Origin: Candidatus Scybalomonas excrementavium
GTDB taxonomy: Bacteria; Bacillota; Clostridia; Lachnospirales; Lachnospiraceae
DNA length: 5,600 bases
Assembly (NCBI GenBank): GCA_017694765.1
Contig: JADIML010000277.1
Location: forward strand, 1 to 5,600
Direction of reading: 5' to 3'
Positions within the stretch are counted from its first letter, which is position 1. Each line of letters starts with the position of its first letter. This document shows, in pieces, positions 1 to 5,600 of the stretch. The notes beneath the pieces were generated by a model. That model searched no databases. It saw only the letters and a list, made by a program, of their open reading frames with translations, and was not told the origin of the DNA. Both the position numbers and the translations under genes were made by a program.

Positions 1-470
1 AAAATCCCTGCTACAACAGGACCTAAAATATTTGCCCAAGCCCCTACTTGACTGACACAACTATTTGCAAACTGTAAATGTTCTCTTTCTACAATAAGTG
101 GCAAACTAGCAGTAACAGCAGGAGCATACAATGCTGCAGCTGTTGATAATAACATCATAATCACACCTGCTACCCAAACGGAATCCCCCTCATTCCCTAG
201 ATAAATTCCATAGAGAAATAGCATAGCTGAACAAAGAATATCTAATACAATCATAATTTTCTTCTTACTGATTCGATCGGCTAATTCTCCAGCAACTGGC
301 GCTAAAAAGATATATGGCAAAATGGATATTGCTAAAATATTACCATAAAGACTAGCACTTCCTGTTATTTCTAACAAATATAAAGAAAGTGCAACTCTTT
401 GAACTGCATTCCCAAACAGACTAATAATTTGTCCAAGTAATACAAATTGAAAATTATAGTTTTTCTTCAT
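1..470 (-). CDS. MFS transporter, N-terminal part (cut by left edge)
   Basis: Partial membrane transporter of the major facilitator superfamily; only the first 156 codons are in the window and no stop is reached. The ATG at 470-468 follows an AGAGGA-type ribosome binding site five to six bases upstream. Predicted helices lie at about residues 9-32, 42-60, 72-92, 98-120 and from about 143. Between helices 2 and 3 is the family's motif A, seen as GELADRISKKK (61-71). A GPVVAG segment (150-155) matches the glycine/proline-rich antiporter-type motif of helix 5. The stretch LPLIVEREHLQFANS (123-137) resembles the macrolide-efflux/EntS-like branch of drug and siderophore exporters. The gene starts 24 nt after the ATPase stop, with no terminator between, so it is probably the last visible gene of the uptake operon. 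Export of a siderophore or spent ligand is inferred from context; a general drug efflux pump is the main alternative. Confidence 0.87.
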   Translation of the reverse strand, partial: MKKNYNFQFVLLGQIISLFGNAVQRVALSLYLLEITGSASLYGNILAISILPYIFLAPVAGELADRISKKKIMIVLDILCSAMLFLYGIYLGNEGDSVWVAGVIMMLLSTAAALYAPAVTASLPLIVEREHLQFANSCVSQVGAWANILGPVVAGI

Positions 471-494
471 CACTTCCTCTTTCTATATAGGGAA

Positions 495-1280
495 CTATTT
501 TTTTACTAAAGAATAATCCATGCAAATTGGGTATCCTTTTTCTTCATTATATTTAAGAACTGCTTCGATTTCATATAGCTTTCTTAAGTTCTCTACCGTA
601 ATCACATCGCTTGGAGCACCTTCAAATAAAACGCTTCCTTTCTTCATTCCTATGATATGATCGGCAAACTTTGTAGCATGATTCAGTTCATGAATAACCA
701 TAATGATTGTCGTTCCTTCTTCTTTATTTAACTTTTGTAACAATTCTAAAATTTCTAATTGATGTGCCATATCAAGATAAGTGGTAGGCTCATCTAACAC
801 AAGAATTTCCGTTTTTTGTGCAAGAGCTAGTGAGATCCATACTCTTTGTCTTTGTCCTCCTGATAACTCTTCCACTCGTTTATTTTGTAAGTCTAACACG
901 CCTGTTTTTTCCATCGCCCATGCAATAATCTCATGATCTTCTTTTGATAAACCTGACATAGGCTTTTGGTAAGGAAAGCGTCCATAGGCTACCAAGTCCT
1001 TTACTAAAATCCCTTCTGGAACAAGAGGGCTCTGAGGAAGAATTGCCATCTTTTTCGCAATTTCCTTTTGTGCCATCTTTTTTAAATTAGAACCATTTAA
1101 TAAAATATCTCCTCTTTTTATTGGCAAAATTCTAGAAACAGATTTTAAAAGAGTTGATTTTCCACACCCATTTTGTCCAATCATCATTGTGATTTTTCCC
1201 TTTGGAATGACTAAATTGGCTTTTTCTATAATGATGGTATCTTGATAACCTGCTTGTAAATCTTTGATTTCAATACTCAT
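495..1280 (-). CDS. ABC transporter ATP-binding protein, FecE/FepC/FhuC type (iron chelate uptake)
   Basis: Cytoplasmic ATPase that would power the two neighbouring permeases. At 261 residues it has the usual length for this family. All nucleotide-binding motifs are intact: Walker A GQNGCGKST (35-43), Q-loop LPQ (81-83), signature LSGGQ (139-143), Walker B ILVLDEP (159-165), D-loop YLD (168-170) and switch histidine H197 in VIHE. The stretch VKDLVAYGRFPYQKP (93-107) and the IHELNHATKFAD block (196-207) are typical of the siderophore/cobalamin importer group. The ATG is preceded by AGGAG with a six-base spacer of A residues. It lies 113 nt downstream of the second permease, unlike the tight spacing of the other uptake genes, but on the same strand with no clear terminator. 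Family assignment is firm; the transported substrate is inferred. Confidence 0.96.
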   Translation of the reverse strand: MSIEIKDLQAGYQDTIIIEKANLVIPKGKITMMIGQNGCGKSTLLKSVSRILPIKRGDILLNGSNLKKMAQKEIAKKMAILPQSPLVPEGILVKDLVAYGRFPYQKPMSGLSKEDHEIIAWAMEKTGVLDLQNKRVEELSGGQRQRVWISLALAQKTEILVLDEPTTYLDMAHQLEILELLQKLNKEEGTTIIMVIHELNHATKFADHIIGMKKGSVLFEGAPSDVITVENLRKLYEIEAVLKYNEEKGYPICMDYSLVKK

Positions 1281-1393
1281 TTTTTTCTCCTACACGCTCG
1301 TAATCATCTTTTATCTCTTGATTCATTCATATGTCTCTTCATCGTTTTGTATCATCATCTTGTTTTTCAATGATATCTTTTTATCTATGAATA
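1281..1393 (-). other. 113-nt gap between second permease and ATPase
   Basis: This is the only sizeable gap inside the uptake gene group. I see no convincing hairpin followed by a T-run, so no terminator is called, and no strong internal promoter. On the minus strand the gap carries an 18-codon reading frame (1326 down to 1270, ATG to TGA, MNQEIKDDYERVGEKNEY) that overlaps the ATPase start by 11 nt. Just upstream, another frame ends in TGA overlapping that ATG. It lacks a good ribosome binding site and I do not recognise it. It could be a chance frame, a coupling peptide or a decayed gene remnant. Confidence 0.4.
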
Positions 1394-2422
1394 CTATTTT
1401 TCCTTTAACATTAAATATAAGAAATATGGAACTCCGAGAATGGAAACGACAATTCCAACTGGTATTTCCAATGGAGAAAATAAATTTCTTGCAATAGTAT
1501 CTGCACAAATTAAAATAATACTGCTAATACAAGCAGCCATTGGTAACATCAAACGATGGGAACTTCCAAATAATTTTTTGGCTATCTGTGGCCCTAGCAA
1601 TCCTAAAAATGCGATATTTCCAGCAACAGCTGTAGCGATACCAGCTAAAATAGCAGATAAGATGAGAAAGAAAATCATCTCTTTTTGCACCGAAACTCCT
1701 AATCCTGTTGCCAATTCATCACCTAGTCCCATCACATCGAGTGTACGACTTTTAAAACAAATAATGAGAATAAACAATAAAACAAACGGTGTCGTTATGG
1801 CGATATAATTCCAATTACTTCCCCATAAACTTCCATTTGTCCAAGTTAATACTTGATTATAATCTCCTTTTGACATACTTAACTGGTAAAAGGAAATAAT
1901 GGCTGTAATTCCAGCATTAATTCCAACCCCTGTTAAAATAAATCGAACTGGCGTTACACCTTTTTTATAAGCAAACCCGTAAATCAATGCCACTGCTAAT
2001 AAAGATCCTAGCATGGCTACAAAAGGCATTAAAATAACTGTATGACTTGAAATAGAAGAATAATAAGCTGTTGTTTTTGCTGAAATTAATAAAACAACAA
2101 AAAGTGCTGCACCTGCATTAATTCCAATCATTCCTGGCTCTGCCAATGGGTTTCTTGTAATACCTTGTAAAACACCACCAGATACTCCTAATGCTGAAGC
2201 TACAACAATCGCTAAACAAACTCTTGGAAGTCGGATTTTAAATATCGTAAAATTTTGCATTTTATCGCCGTAACCAAGTAATGTATTTACAACATCATTT
2301 GGTGTCATTTTATAACTTCCAACCATTAATCCTATAAGGAGTGCTAAAACAAGAAGAAGAAAACAGATGCTCATTAAAACAATTTTGTTTCTTCTTATAT
2401 TTTTTATCTGATTATATAACAT
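1394..2422 (-). CDS. FecCD-family ABC permease, second subunit (iron chelate uptake)
   Basis: Integral membrane permease of the BtuC/FecCD family, 342 residues, normal length, with about ten predicted helices. Diagnostic blocks: RLPR (64-67) leading into helix 2; GVLQGITRNPLAEPGMIG (83-100) followed by INAGA; the coupling-helix region LGDELATGLGV (233-243); LGLLGPQIAKKLFG (273-286); and the C-terminal LEIPVGIVVSILGVPYF block (318-334). It would pair with the upstream permease as a heterodimer. Two features differ from the common consensus: the usual PHIAR of the late motif reads PQIAK (278-282), so the histidine is absent here while the partner keeps it. The start lies 4 nt after the upstream stop, and its best ribosome binding site (AAGGAG, 2436-2441, inside the end of the upstream gene) is 13 nt away, longer than usual, suggesting translation coupled to the upstream gene. 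Stop is TAG. Confidence 0.96.
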   Translation of the reverse strand: MLYNQIKNIRRNKIVLMSICFLLLVLALLIGLMVGSYKMTPNDVVNTLLGYGDKMQNFTIFKIRLPRVCLAIVVASALGVSGGVLQGITRNPLAEPGMIGINAGAALFVVLLISAKTTAYYSSISSHTVILMPFVAMLGSLLAVALIYGFAYKKGVTPVRFILTGVGINAGITAIISFYQLSMSKGDYNQVLTWTNGSLWGSNWNYIAITTPFVLLFILIICFKSRTLDVMGLGDELATGLGVSVQKEMIFFLILSAILAGIATAVAGNIAFLGLLGPQIAKKLFGSSHRLMLPMAACISSIILICADTIARNLFSPLEIPVGIVVSILGVPYFLYLMLKEK

Positions 2423-2426
2423 CTTC

Positions 2427-3410
2427 TTATTTTCTCTCCTTTCTCACAAGCATTAAAAAGATTGGTACACCAAAACAAGCTGTAAATAGTCCAACTGGTA
2501 GTTCATACGGTGCCATTAATTTTCTCGCTAAAATATCTGCAAATAATAAAAGAACACTTCCCCATAAAAAGGAGAGTGGCATTAATTTTCTATAATCATT
2601 TCCAATCAGTTTTCGAATAATATGTGGAACAAACAACCCAACAAATCCAATGTTACCAGCAACGGCAACACAAACTCCACAAATTGGAATTAAAAATAAA
2701 ATGGTAAGCATTTTAATTCTTTCTGGAGAAGTTCCAAGCCCAATGGCAACCTCATCTCCTAAATGAATTAAGTTAATTTTACTGGAAATCATAAGAGAAG
2801 CAATGCTAAAACTTCCTCCAATGATAACTAAAAATGCAACTTGCATCCAGCTTGCCTGACGAAATCCTCCTGCTACCCAAAATGCAAGTTCTTGTGACCG
2901 ATTTCCTAATAACGCGACGACAGATGCTAATGAAAGGAAAAAGGTGCTCAATGCAGTTCCAGCTAGCAAAATTTTAGACAGACTTCTCATAGAAGCATTT
3001 CTCATACTAAATAACAAAATAAGCACTCCACTGATCGCTGATCCAAGAAGAGCCATAAAGAAATTCCCATACATACCACCAATGAGCGGACTGACTGCGG
3101 ATATTGCCACAGCCAGTGTTGCTCCTTGAGTTACTCCCATAATGGATGGTTCTGAAATTGGATTTCTTAAAACTCCTTGCATCATTGTACCAGTGAGTGC
3201 TAACATTCCTCCAACGAGAAGAGAACAAAACATTCTAGGTGCTCTAATTTCTCGAACAAGTTGTGCATGAATTCCATCGCTCTGCCCTAAAATTGCTCCA
3301 AATATCTCATTTATTGGAATATCTTTTGCTCCAATTGCCATAGAAGCCATCATTCCAATCACAAGAAATACAATGCCTGTCGTCGCTACGATAACAGGTT
3401 TTTTATTCAT
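2427..3410 (-). CDS. FecCD-family ABC permease, first subunit (iron chelate uptake)
   Basis: Integral membrane permease of the BtuC/FecCD family, 327 residues, full length. Diagnostic blocks: REIRAPR (53-59), GTMMQGVLRNPISEPSIMG (74-92) followed by VTQGA, the cytoplasmic coupling segment LGDEVAIGLG (217-226), GFVGLFVPHIIRKLIG (255-270), and the C-terminal YELPVGLFTACFGVPIF block (302-318). Helix 1 covers about residues 6-27. Together with the adjacent 342-residue permease it would form the transmembrane channel that receives the chelate from the lipoprotein. The ATG at 3410-3408 overlaps the end of the lipoprotein gene by 8 nt (shared ATGAATAA), and a GGAG element (3418-3421) sits 7 nt upstream, so the two are translationally coupled. 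Family is certain; heterodimer partner is inferred from order. Confidence 0.97.
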   Translation of the reverse strand: MNKKPVIVATTGIVFLVIGMMASMAIGAKDIPINEIFGAILGQSDGIHAQLVREIRAPRMFCSLLVGGMLALTGTMMQGVLRNPISEPSIMGVTQGATLAVAISAVSPLIGGMYGNFFMALLGSAISGVLILLFSMRNASMRSLSKILLAGTALSTFFLSLASVVALLGNRSQELAFWVAGGFRQASWMQVAFLVIIGGSFSIASLMISSKINLIHLGDEVAIGLGTSPERIKMLTILFLIPICGVCVAVAGNIGFVGLFVPHIIRKLIGNDYRKLMPLSFLWGSVLLLFADILARKLMAPYELPVGLFTACFGVPIFLMLVRKERK

Positions 3411-4392
3411 TGCGACTCTCCATCATATATTCTACTTCACCTAAAAATACTTGTCTTCCGATGCAGCTATATCCCATATTAAAATATGGACTAGATGGAA
3501 GTTCAATGACATTTCCATCTTTTACTGCTCTCATTCCTTGATAAATACTGCTTTCATGAAGTGCATCTAAATCTTCCTTAGTTCCTACAACAAACATATA
3601 GTCTGCATCAATATCTGCAAGTCCTTCATAGGAAATAACTGGAAGACTAATATTTTCTTGTTCTGGCATATTTTGTGGCTTTTGAAGCCCCATATCTTCA
3701 TAAAGAATACTTCCGATTCCAGCAGCATCAAATACATATAATTGTCCACCACTTGCTAACATAGCTAAATAAGTTGTGTCTTCTCCGTATTGTTTTTTAA
3801 TACGTTCGCCAACTTCCTTTGCCTGTGCATCATAAGATTCTAACCATTCATTTGCTACATCTTCTTTATTGAATAATTTTGCAAATGTTTCGATGTCATC
3901 TCTCCAATTTGTCTGTGCAAGCTGTACCATAACAGTTGGTGCAATTTCTTTTAACTGATCGTACATTTTTTCTTGTACACTTGAAATAATAATTAAATCT
4001 GGATCTAATTCTAAAATTCCTTCAATATCCATTGTATCTTGCATACTATATCCTAAGATTTTTGCACCTGTTAATACATCTTCTAAATAGGATGGGAATT
4101 TTGTATAATCATAGGCATCAGAGTTTGCTGTACCTACTACCGAATATCCTAAAACAGATAACATATCACTATTTCCACTTAAATCTACAATGCGTTCTGG
4201 ATTTGTCGGAATTTCAACTTCTCCTTTTGCATCTGTAATTGTAATTGTATCTGCTGAACCTACATTGTTATCTTCTGTTTTATTACTACTATTTCCACAA
4301 CCTGCTAACATACCAATGGCAAGAACAGATACAGCTAATAAAGATAATACTTTTTTTCTCATAGTATTCTTTTGTAGAATGGGCATTGCCAC
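3403..4392 (-). CDS. Iron-chelate (siderophore) substrate-binding lipoprotein, FecB/FhuD-like
   Basis: Extracellular lipid-anchored binding protein (Peripla_BP_2 / class III fold) that would capture the ferric chelate and deliver it to the permeases. Signal peptide: MRKK (11-14), a hydrophobic core, and lipobox LAGC with the lipid-modified cysteine at C32. Typical blocks are NPERIVDLSGNSDMLSVLG (64-82), MDIEGILELDPDLIIISS (121-138, the most conserved family signature) and a second-lobe segment VISYEGLADIDADYMFVVG (252-270). Glutamates E124 and E256 are candidates for the salt bridges such proteins make with permease arginines. Start choice: GTG at 4392-4390 has AAGGAG (4400-4405) at an ideal 7-nt distance but adds ten residues before the signal peptide. 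ATG at 4362-4360 gives a textbook signal peptide but has no good site of its own; ATG at 4386 is a third option. Substrate class (ferric siderophore, possibly hydroxamate) is inferred; heme or cobalamin are less likely alternatives. Confidence 0.95.
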   Translation of the reverse strand: MAMPILQKNTMRKKVLSLLAVSVLAIGMLAGCGNSSNKTEDNNVGSADTITITDAKGEVEIPTNPERIVDLSGNSDMLSVLGYSVVGTANSDAYDYTKFPSYLEDVLTGAKILGYSMQDTMDIEGILELDPDLIIISSVQEKMYDQLKEIAPTVMVQLAQTNWRDDIETFAKLFNKEDVANEWLESYDAQAKEVGERIKKQYGEDTTYLAMLASGGQLYVFDAAGIGSILYEDMGLQKPQNMPEQENISLPVISYEGLADIDADYMFVVGTKEDLDALHESSIYQGMRAVKDGNVIELPSSPYFNMGYSCIGRQVFLGEVEYMMESRNE

Positions 4393-4394
4393 AT
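4359..4394 (-). other. 11-codon frame overlapping the lipoprotein start region
   Basis: An ATG at 4394-4392, 5 nt after the AAGGAG at 4400-4405, opens a short frame (MWQCPFYKRIL, then TGA). It ends with an ATGA overlap on the ATG at 4362, the start that gives the lipoprotein its textbook signal peptide. It may be a coupling leader peptide, or a coincidence if the GTG at 4392 is used. No homology is recognised. Confidence 0.25.
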
Positions 4395-4399
4395 TCTAA

Positions 4400-4405
4400 C
4401 TCCTT
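4400..4405 (-). promoter_or_regulatory. Ribosome binding site deciding the lipoprotein start
   Basis: AAGGAG read on the minus strand. It lies 7 nt from the in-frame GTG (4392), 5 nt from an out-of-frame ATG (4394), 13 nt from an in-frame ATG (4386) and 37 nt from the signal-peptide ATG (4362). It therefore favours GTG 4392, or coupling to 4362 through the short frame. Confidence 0.7.
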
Positions 4406-4452
4406 TCTTCGTCGTATATTCTTTTATAAATCTTTTTTTATTTTACGCTTTA

Positions 4453-4468
4453 GTTAGTTATCTCTAAC
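4453..4468. promoter_or_regulatory. Candidate metal-repressor operator (imperfect palindrome)
   Basis: GTTAGTTATCTCTAAC has perfect 5-bp arms (GTTAG and CTAAC) around a 6-bp centre, and 12 of 16 positions are symmetrical. It begins 8 nt downstream of the operon -10, so it covers the expected transcription start and the first transcribed bases, the classic place for a repressor. GTTAG/CTAAC arms also occur in DtxR/IdeR-type iron boxes, although there the arms are closer together. Seen: the palindrome and its position. Inferred: binding by an iron- or manganese-responsive DtxR-family repressor. Confidence 0.5.
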
Positions 4469-4476
4469 CTTGCAGA

Positions 4477-4505
4477 ATTATAACAAAGGAATGTTTCACT
4501 CGCAA
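4477..4505 (-). promoter_or_regulatory. Promoter of the uptake operon
   Basis: On the minus strand, -35 TTGCGA (4500-4505), a 17-nt spacer, and a perfect -10 TATAAT (4477-4482). The expected start is near 4470, giving a leader of about 78 nt before the lipoprotein. The strong -10 and exact spacing fit a housekeeping sigma factor; the -35 matches four of six consensus bases. Confidence 0.65.
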
Positions 4506-4519
4506 CATATTCATCAAGA

Positions 4520-4551
4520 ATAATTATTTTATCATGGTATATAATTATTTT
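4520..4551. repeat. 11-bp direct repeat with 21-bp period, candidate AraC-type binding site
   Basis: ATAATTATTTT occurs at 4520-4530 and again at 4541-4551, 21 bp apart from start to start, which is two helical turns. The pair lies between the two divergent -35 elements; the right copy ends 3 nt before the regulator's -35, and the left copy is 14 nt upstream of the operon's -35. AraC-family regulators commonly bind tandem direct half-sites with this kind of spacing, so it could serve activation of the operon and self-control of the regulator. The region is very AT-rich, so chance is a real possibility. Confidence 0.35.
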
Positions 4552-4554
4552 TTA

Positions 4555-4583
4555 TTGCAACTTTCCTTTTTTCTGCGTATAAT
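4555..4583 (+). promoter_or_regulatory. Promoter of the AraC-family regulator
   Basis: -35 TTGCAA (4555-4560), 17-nt spacer, perfect -10 TATAAT (4578-4583). The expected start near 4590 gives a leader of about 108 nt. A second TATAAT at 4675-4680 has no matching -35 and lies too close to the ribosome binding site to be useful. Confidence 0.6.
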
Positions 4584-4697
4584 AAATTTGATACATGCAC
4601 TCTATTTACCTTTGCTTATATATACTTTATTAAATATACATATTCATACAGAAAATCTCTATGTTCTCTCTTATTATAATACGAAAGGAATGATCGT

Positions 4698-5600
4698 ATG
4701 CACTTTGTTCAAAGTCCCTTACAATTTCGAAATGCAATTTTACAAGAATTAGGATTTTTACCAACTGTTTGTGACTATCATACTTTATATCACAACCCAG
4801 AACGACCCAAAAATGGACATTATCTTCTCTATGAAAGAAAAGGGTATTACGATTTTGGAATTGCTGACTACTCCATCGATCACCCATTTTCCATTCAATT
4901 TGATAATCAAGAAAGCCTCATCCGCTTTGGCATTGTCTATGAAGGTACTACAAAATTTCAATTGGAAAATCAACCTGTTTCCTCCTTTTCTCCCTCTTCC
5001 TTTTTTGTCGTAGAAAAAGGAATTAAGGGAAAGCAGATTTGGAAAACAGGACAACACTTTCATGGTGCTGAAATTTCTATTTATAAACAATATTTAGATG
5101 AAATTGTAGCTCCTTTATTTCCTCTTCAACTGCTATCCCCTTTTCTTAAAAACCAAACATATCATTATCTACCACTTGATATGCAAGCAGTGCTTCATCG
5201 ACTAATCACTTTATCCGAACAAGGACAACTAAATCCTATTCATCTAGAATCTGCAATTTTACAATGTATTGCCATTCTTGCAGAAACGATACTTCATCCA
5301 ACGGATAATACATTTACTACTCAAGTTAGCTACGAACGACTTCCGATTGGTAAAAATCGTTTCATAACTCTGACTCCTCATGATATTCGAAGTATTCAAA
5401 AAGCTCATGACCGATTAATCAAAGAAGTAAAATCTCCACCAACCATTGAAATGTTAAGTGAAGATCTTCTTATTAATGCTCAAAAACTTCAAGTTGGATT
5501 TGTCCACTACTACCATATGACGATTGGAGAATTTTCCACATCATTAAAAATGTCTATGGCTTCTACCCTTCTTTGCACAACCGATCAATCGGTTGCAGAG
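4698..5600 (+). CDS. AraC-family transcriptional regulator, PchR-like (cut by right edge)
   Basis: Open for 301 codons with no stop before the window ends. The ATG at 4698 has AAAGGA (4684-4689) 8 nt upstream, and an in-frame TAA at 4677 limits extension. Residues 1 to about 220 form an uncharacterised sensing domain (for example GTTKFQLENQPVSSFSPSSF, 83-102). The AraC/XylS DNA-binding domain begins near LTPHDIRSIQKAHDRLIKEV (225-244). The first helix-turn-helix is about TIEMLSEDLLINAQKLQVGF (249-268), followed by HYYHMTIGEF (270-279), and the linker to the second helix-turn-helix starts at TDQSVAE (295-301); that second motif is outside the window. The HTH pattern resembles PchR-type regulators, which control siderophore uptake in response to the ferric siderophore. 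Divergent placement next to the transport operon supports control of it and probably of itself. Family assignment is firm; inducer and target are inferred. Confidence 0.92.
   Translation, partial: MHFVQSPLQFRNAILQELGFLPTVCDYHTLYHNPERPKNGHYLLYERKGYYDFGIADYSIDHPFSIQFDNQESLIRFGIVYEGTTKFQLENQPVSSFSPSSFFVVEKGIKGKQIWKTGQHFHGAEISIYKQYLDEIVAPLFPLQLLSPFLKNQTYHYLPLDMQAVLHRLITLSEQGQLNPIHLESAILQCIAILAETILHPTDNTFTTQVSYERLPIGKNRFITLTPHDIRSIQKAHDRLIKEVKSPPTIEMLSEDLLINAQKLQVGFVHYYHMTIGEFSTSLKMSMASTLLCTTDQSVAE

Larger units (their letters stand above)
4393..4697. promoter_or_regulatory. Divergent regulatory region between uptake operon and AraC regulator
   Basis: This 305-nt AT-rich stretch holds no gene that I can support. 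It separates the lipoprotein gene (leftward) from the AraC-type regulator (rightward) and contains the start signals for both. From left to right: leader and ribosome binding site of the operon, a palindromic operator candidate (4453-4468), the operon promoter (4477-4505), an 11-bp direct repeat with 21-bp period (4520-4551), the regulator promoter (4555-4583), and a regulator leader of about 108 nt in which I see no clear structure. The operon leader (about 78 nt) is too short for a cobalamin riboswitch, which argues against a vitamin B12 system. Confidence 0.7.

Noticed and set aside
471..494. Terminator between the ATPase and MFS genes
   Set aside because: The 24-nt gap carries no stem with a T-run and instead holds the MFS ribosome binding site.
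1323..1508. Minus-strand 61-codon frame overlapping the 3' end of the second permease
   Set aside because: Its first two-thirds is an out-of-frame reading of conserved permease sequence; only the last residues lie in the gap, and no start signal is visible.
1264..1808. Plus-strand open frames at 1264-1497 and 1440-1808
   Set aside because: They lie antisense to the ATPase-permease region, have no ribosome binding site or recognisable domain, and are shadows of the well-supported permease gene.
4393..4470. Cobalamin riboswitch upstream of the operon (would make it a vitamin B12 importer)
   Set aside because: The leader is only about 78 nt and shows no B12-box-like conserved element; the divergent AraC regulator fits siderophore uptake better.
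4520..4551. Fur box
   Set aside because: Each 11-mer contains an ATAATTATT core resembling part of a Fur box, but the outer bases do not match and the AT-rich context makes such partial matches likely; kept only as an alternative.
4584..4697. Second promoter closer to the regulator (TTGCTT at 4612, TATACA at 4635)
   Set aside because: Spacing is 17 nt but both hexamers are weak in a generally AT-rich stretch; the TTGCAA/TATAAT pair at 4555-4583 is much better.
4534..5090. Other frames in the regulator region (4534-4752 and 4771-5013 plus, 4630-4887 and 4785-5090 minus)
   Set aside because: All overlap the AraC-family frame, which runs unbroken from 4698 to the edge with clear family motifs and a ribosome binding site.
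1..5600. CRISPR arrays, tRNA or rRNA genes, insertion sequences
   Set aside because: No regularly spaced repeats, no RNA gene signatures, and no transposase or terminal inverted repeats were seen on either strand.

Overview
The window holds a divergent iron-siderophore (or similar metal-chelate) uptake locus, cut off at both ends. The visibly AT-rich sequence, A/T-ending codons, strong AGGAG-type ribosome binding sites and a lipoprotein-anchored solute-binding protein point to a low-GC Gram-positive bacterium (Bacillota). The lipoprotein signal sequence suggests a Clostridia/Lachnospiraceae-type host, but that is inference and the species cannot be named from this sequence.

Layout: five genes lie on the minus strand, transcribed right to left. 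In transcription order they are a solute-binding lipoprotein (3403-4392), a FecCD-type permease (2427-3410), a second FecCD-type permease (1394-2422), a FecE/FepC-type ATPase (495-1280), and the N-terminal part of an MFS transporter (470 down to the left edge). The first three are tightly packed (8-nt overlap, 4-nt gap). A 113-nt gap precedes the ATPase, and the MFS gene follows it after 24 nt. On the plus strand, starting at 4698 and running off the right edge, is an AraC-family regulator with 301 codons visible.

The 305-nt divergent intergenic region (4393-4697) is the most informative non-coding part. It contains a sigma-A-like promoter for each direction, both with exact 17-nt spacers. 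An imperfect palindrome of GTTAG/CTAAC arms sits just downstream of the operon's -10, where a metal-dependent repressor would block transcription. An 11-bp direct repeat with 21-bp periodicity lies between the two -35 elements, where a dimeric AraC-type protein could bind.

Working model: the lipoprotein captures a ferric chelate, the two permeases form a heterodimeric channel driven by the ATPase, and the AraC protein adjusts expression in response to the chelate while an iron-type repressor keeps the operon off when metal is plentiful. The MFS protein may export a siderophore or recycled ligand. No siderophore biosynthesis gene is visible, so use of foreign siderophores is possible. All families here are well known; what is new to look at is mainly the regulatory layout and the uncertain start of the lipoprotein.
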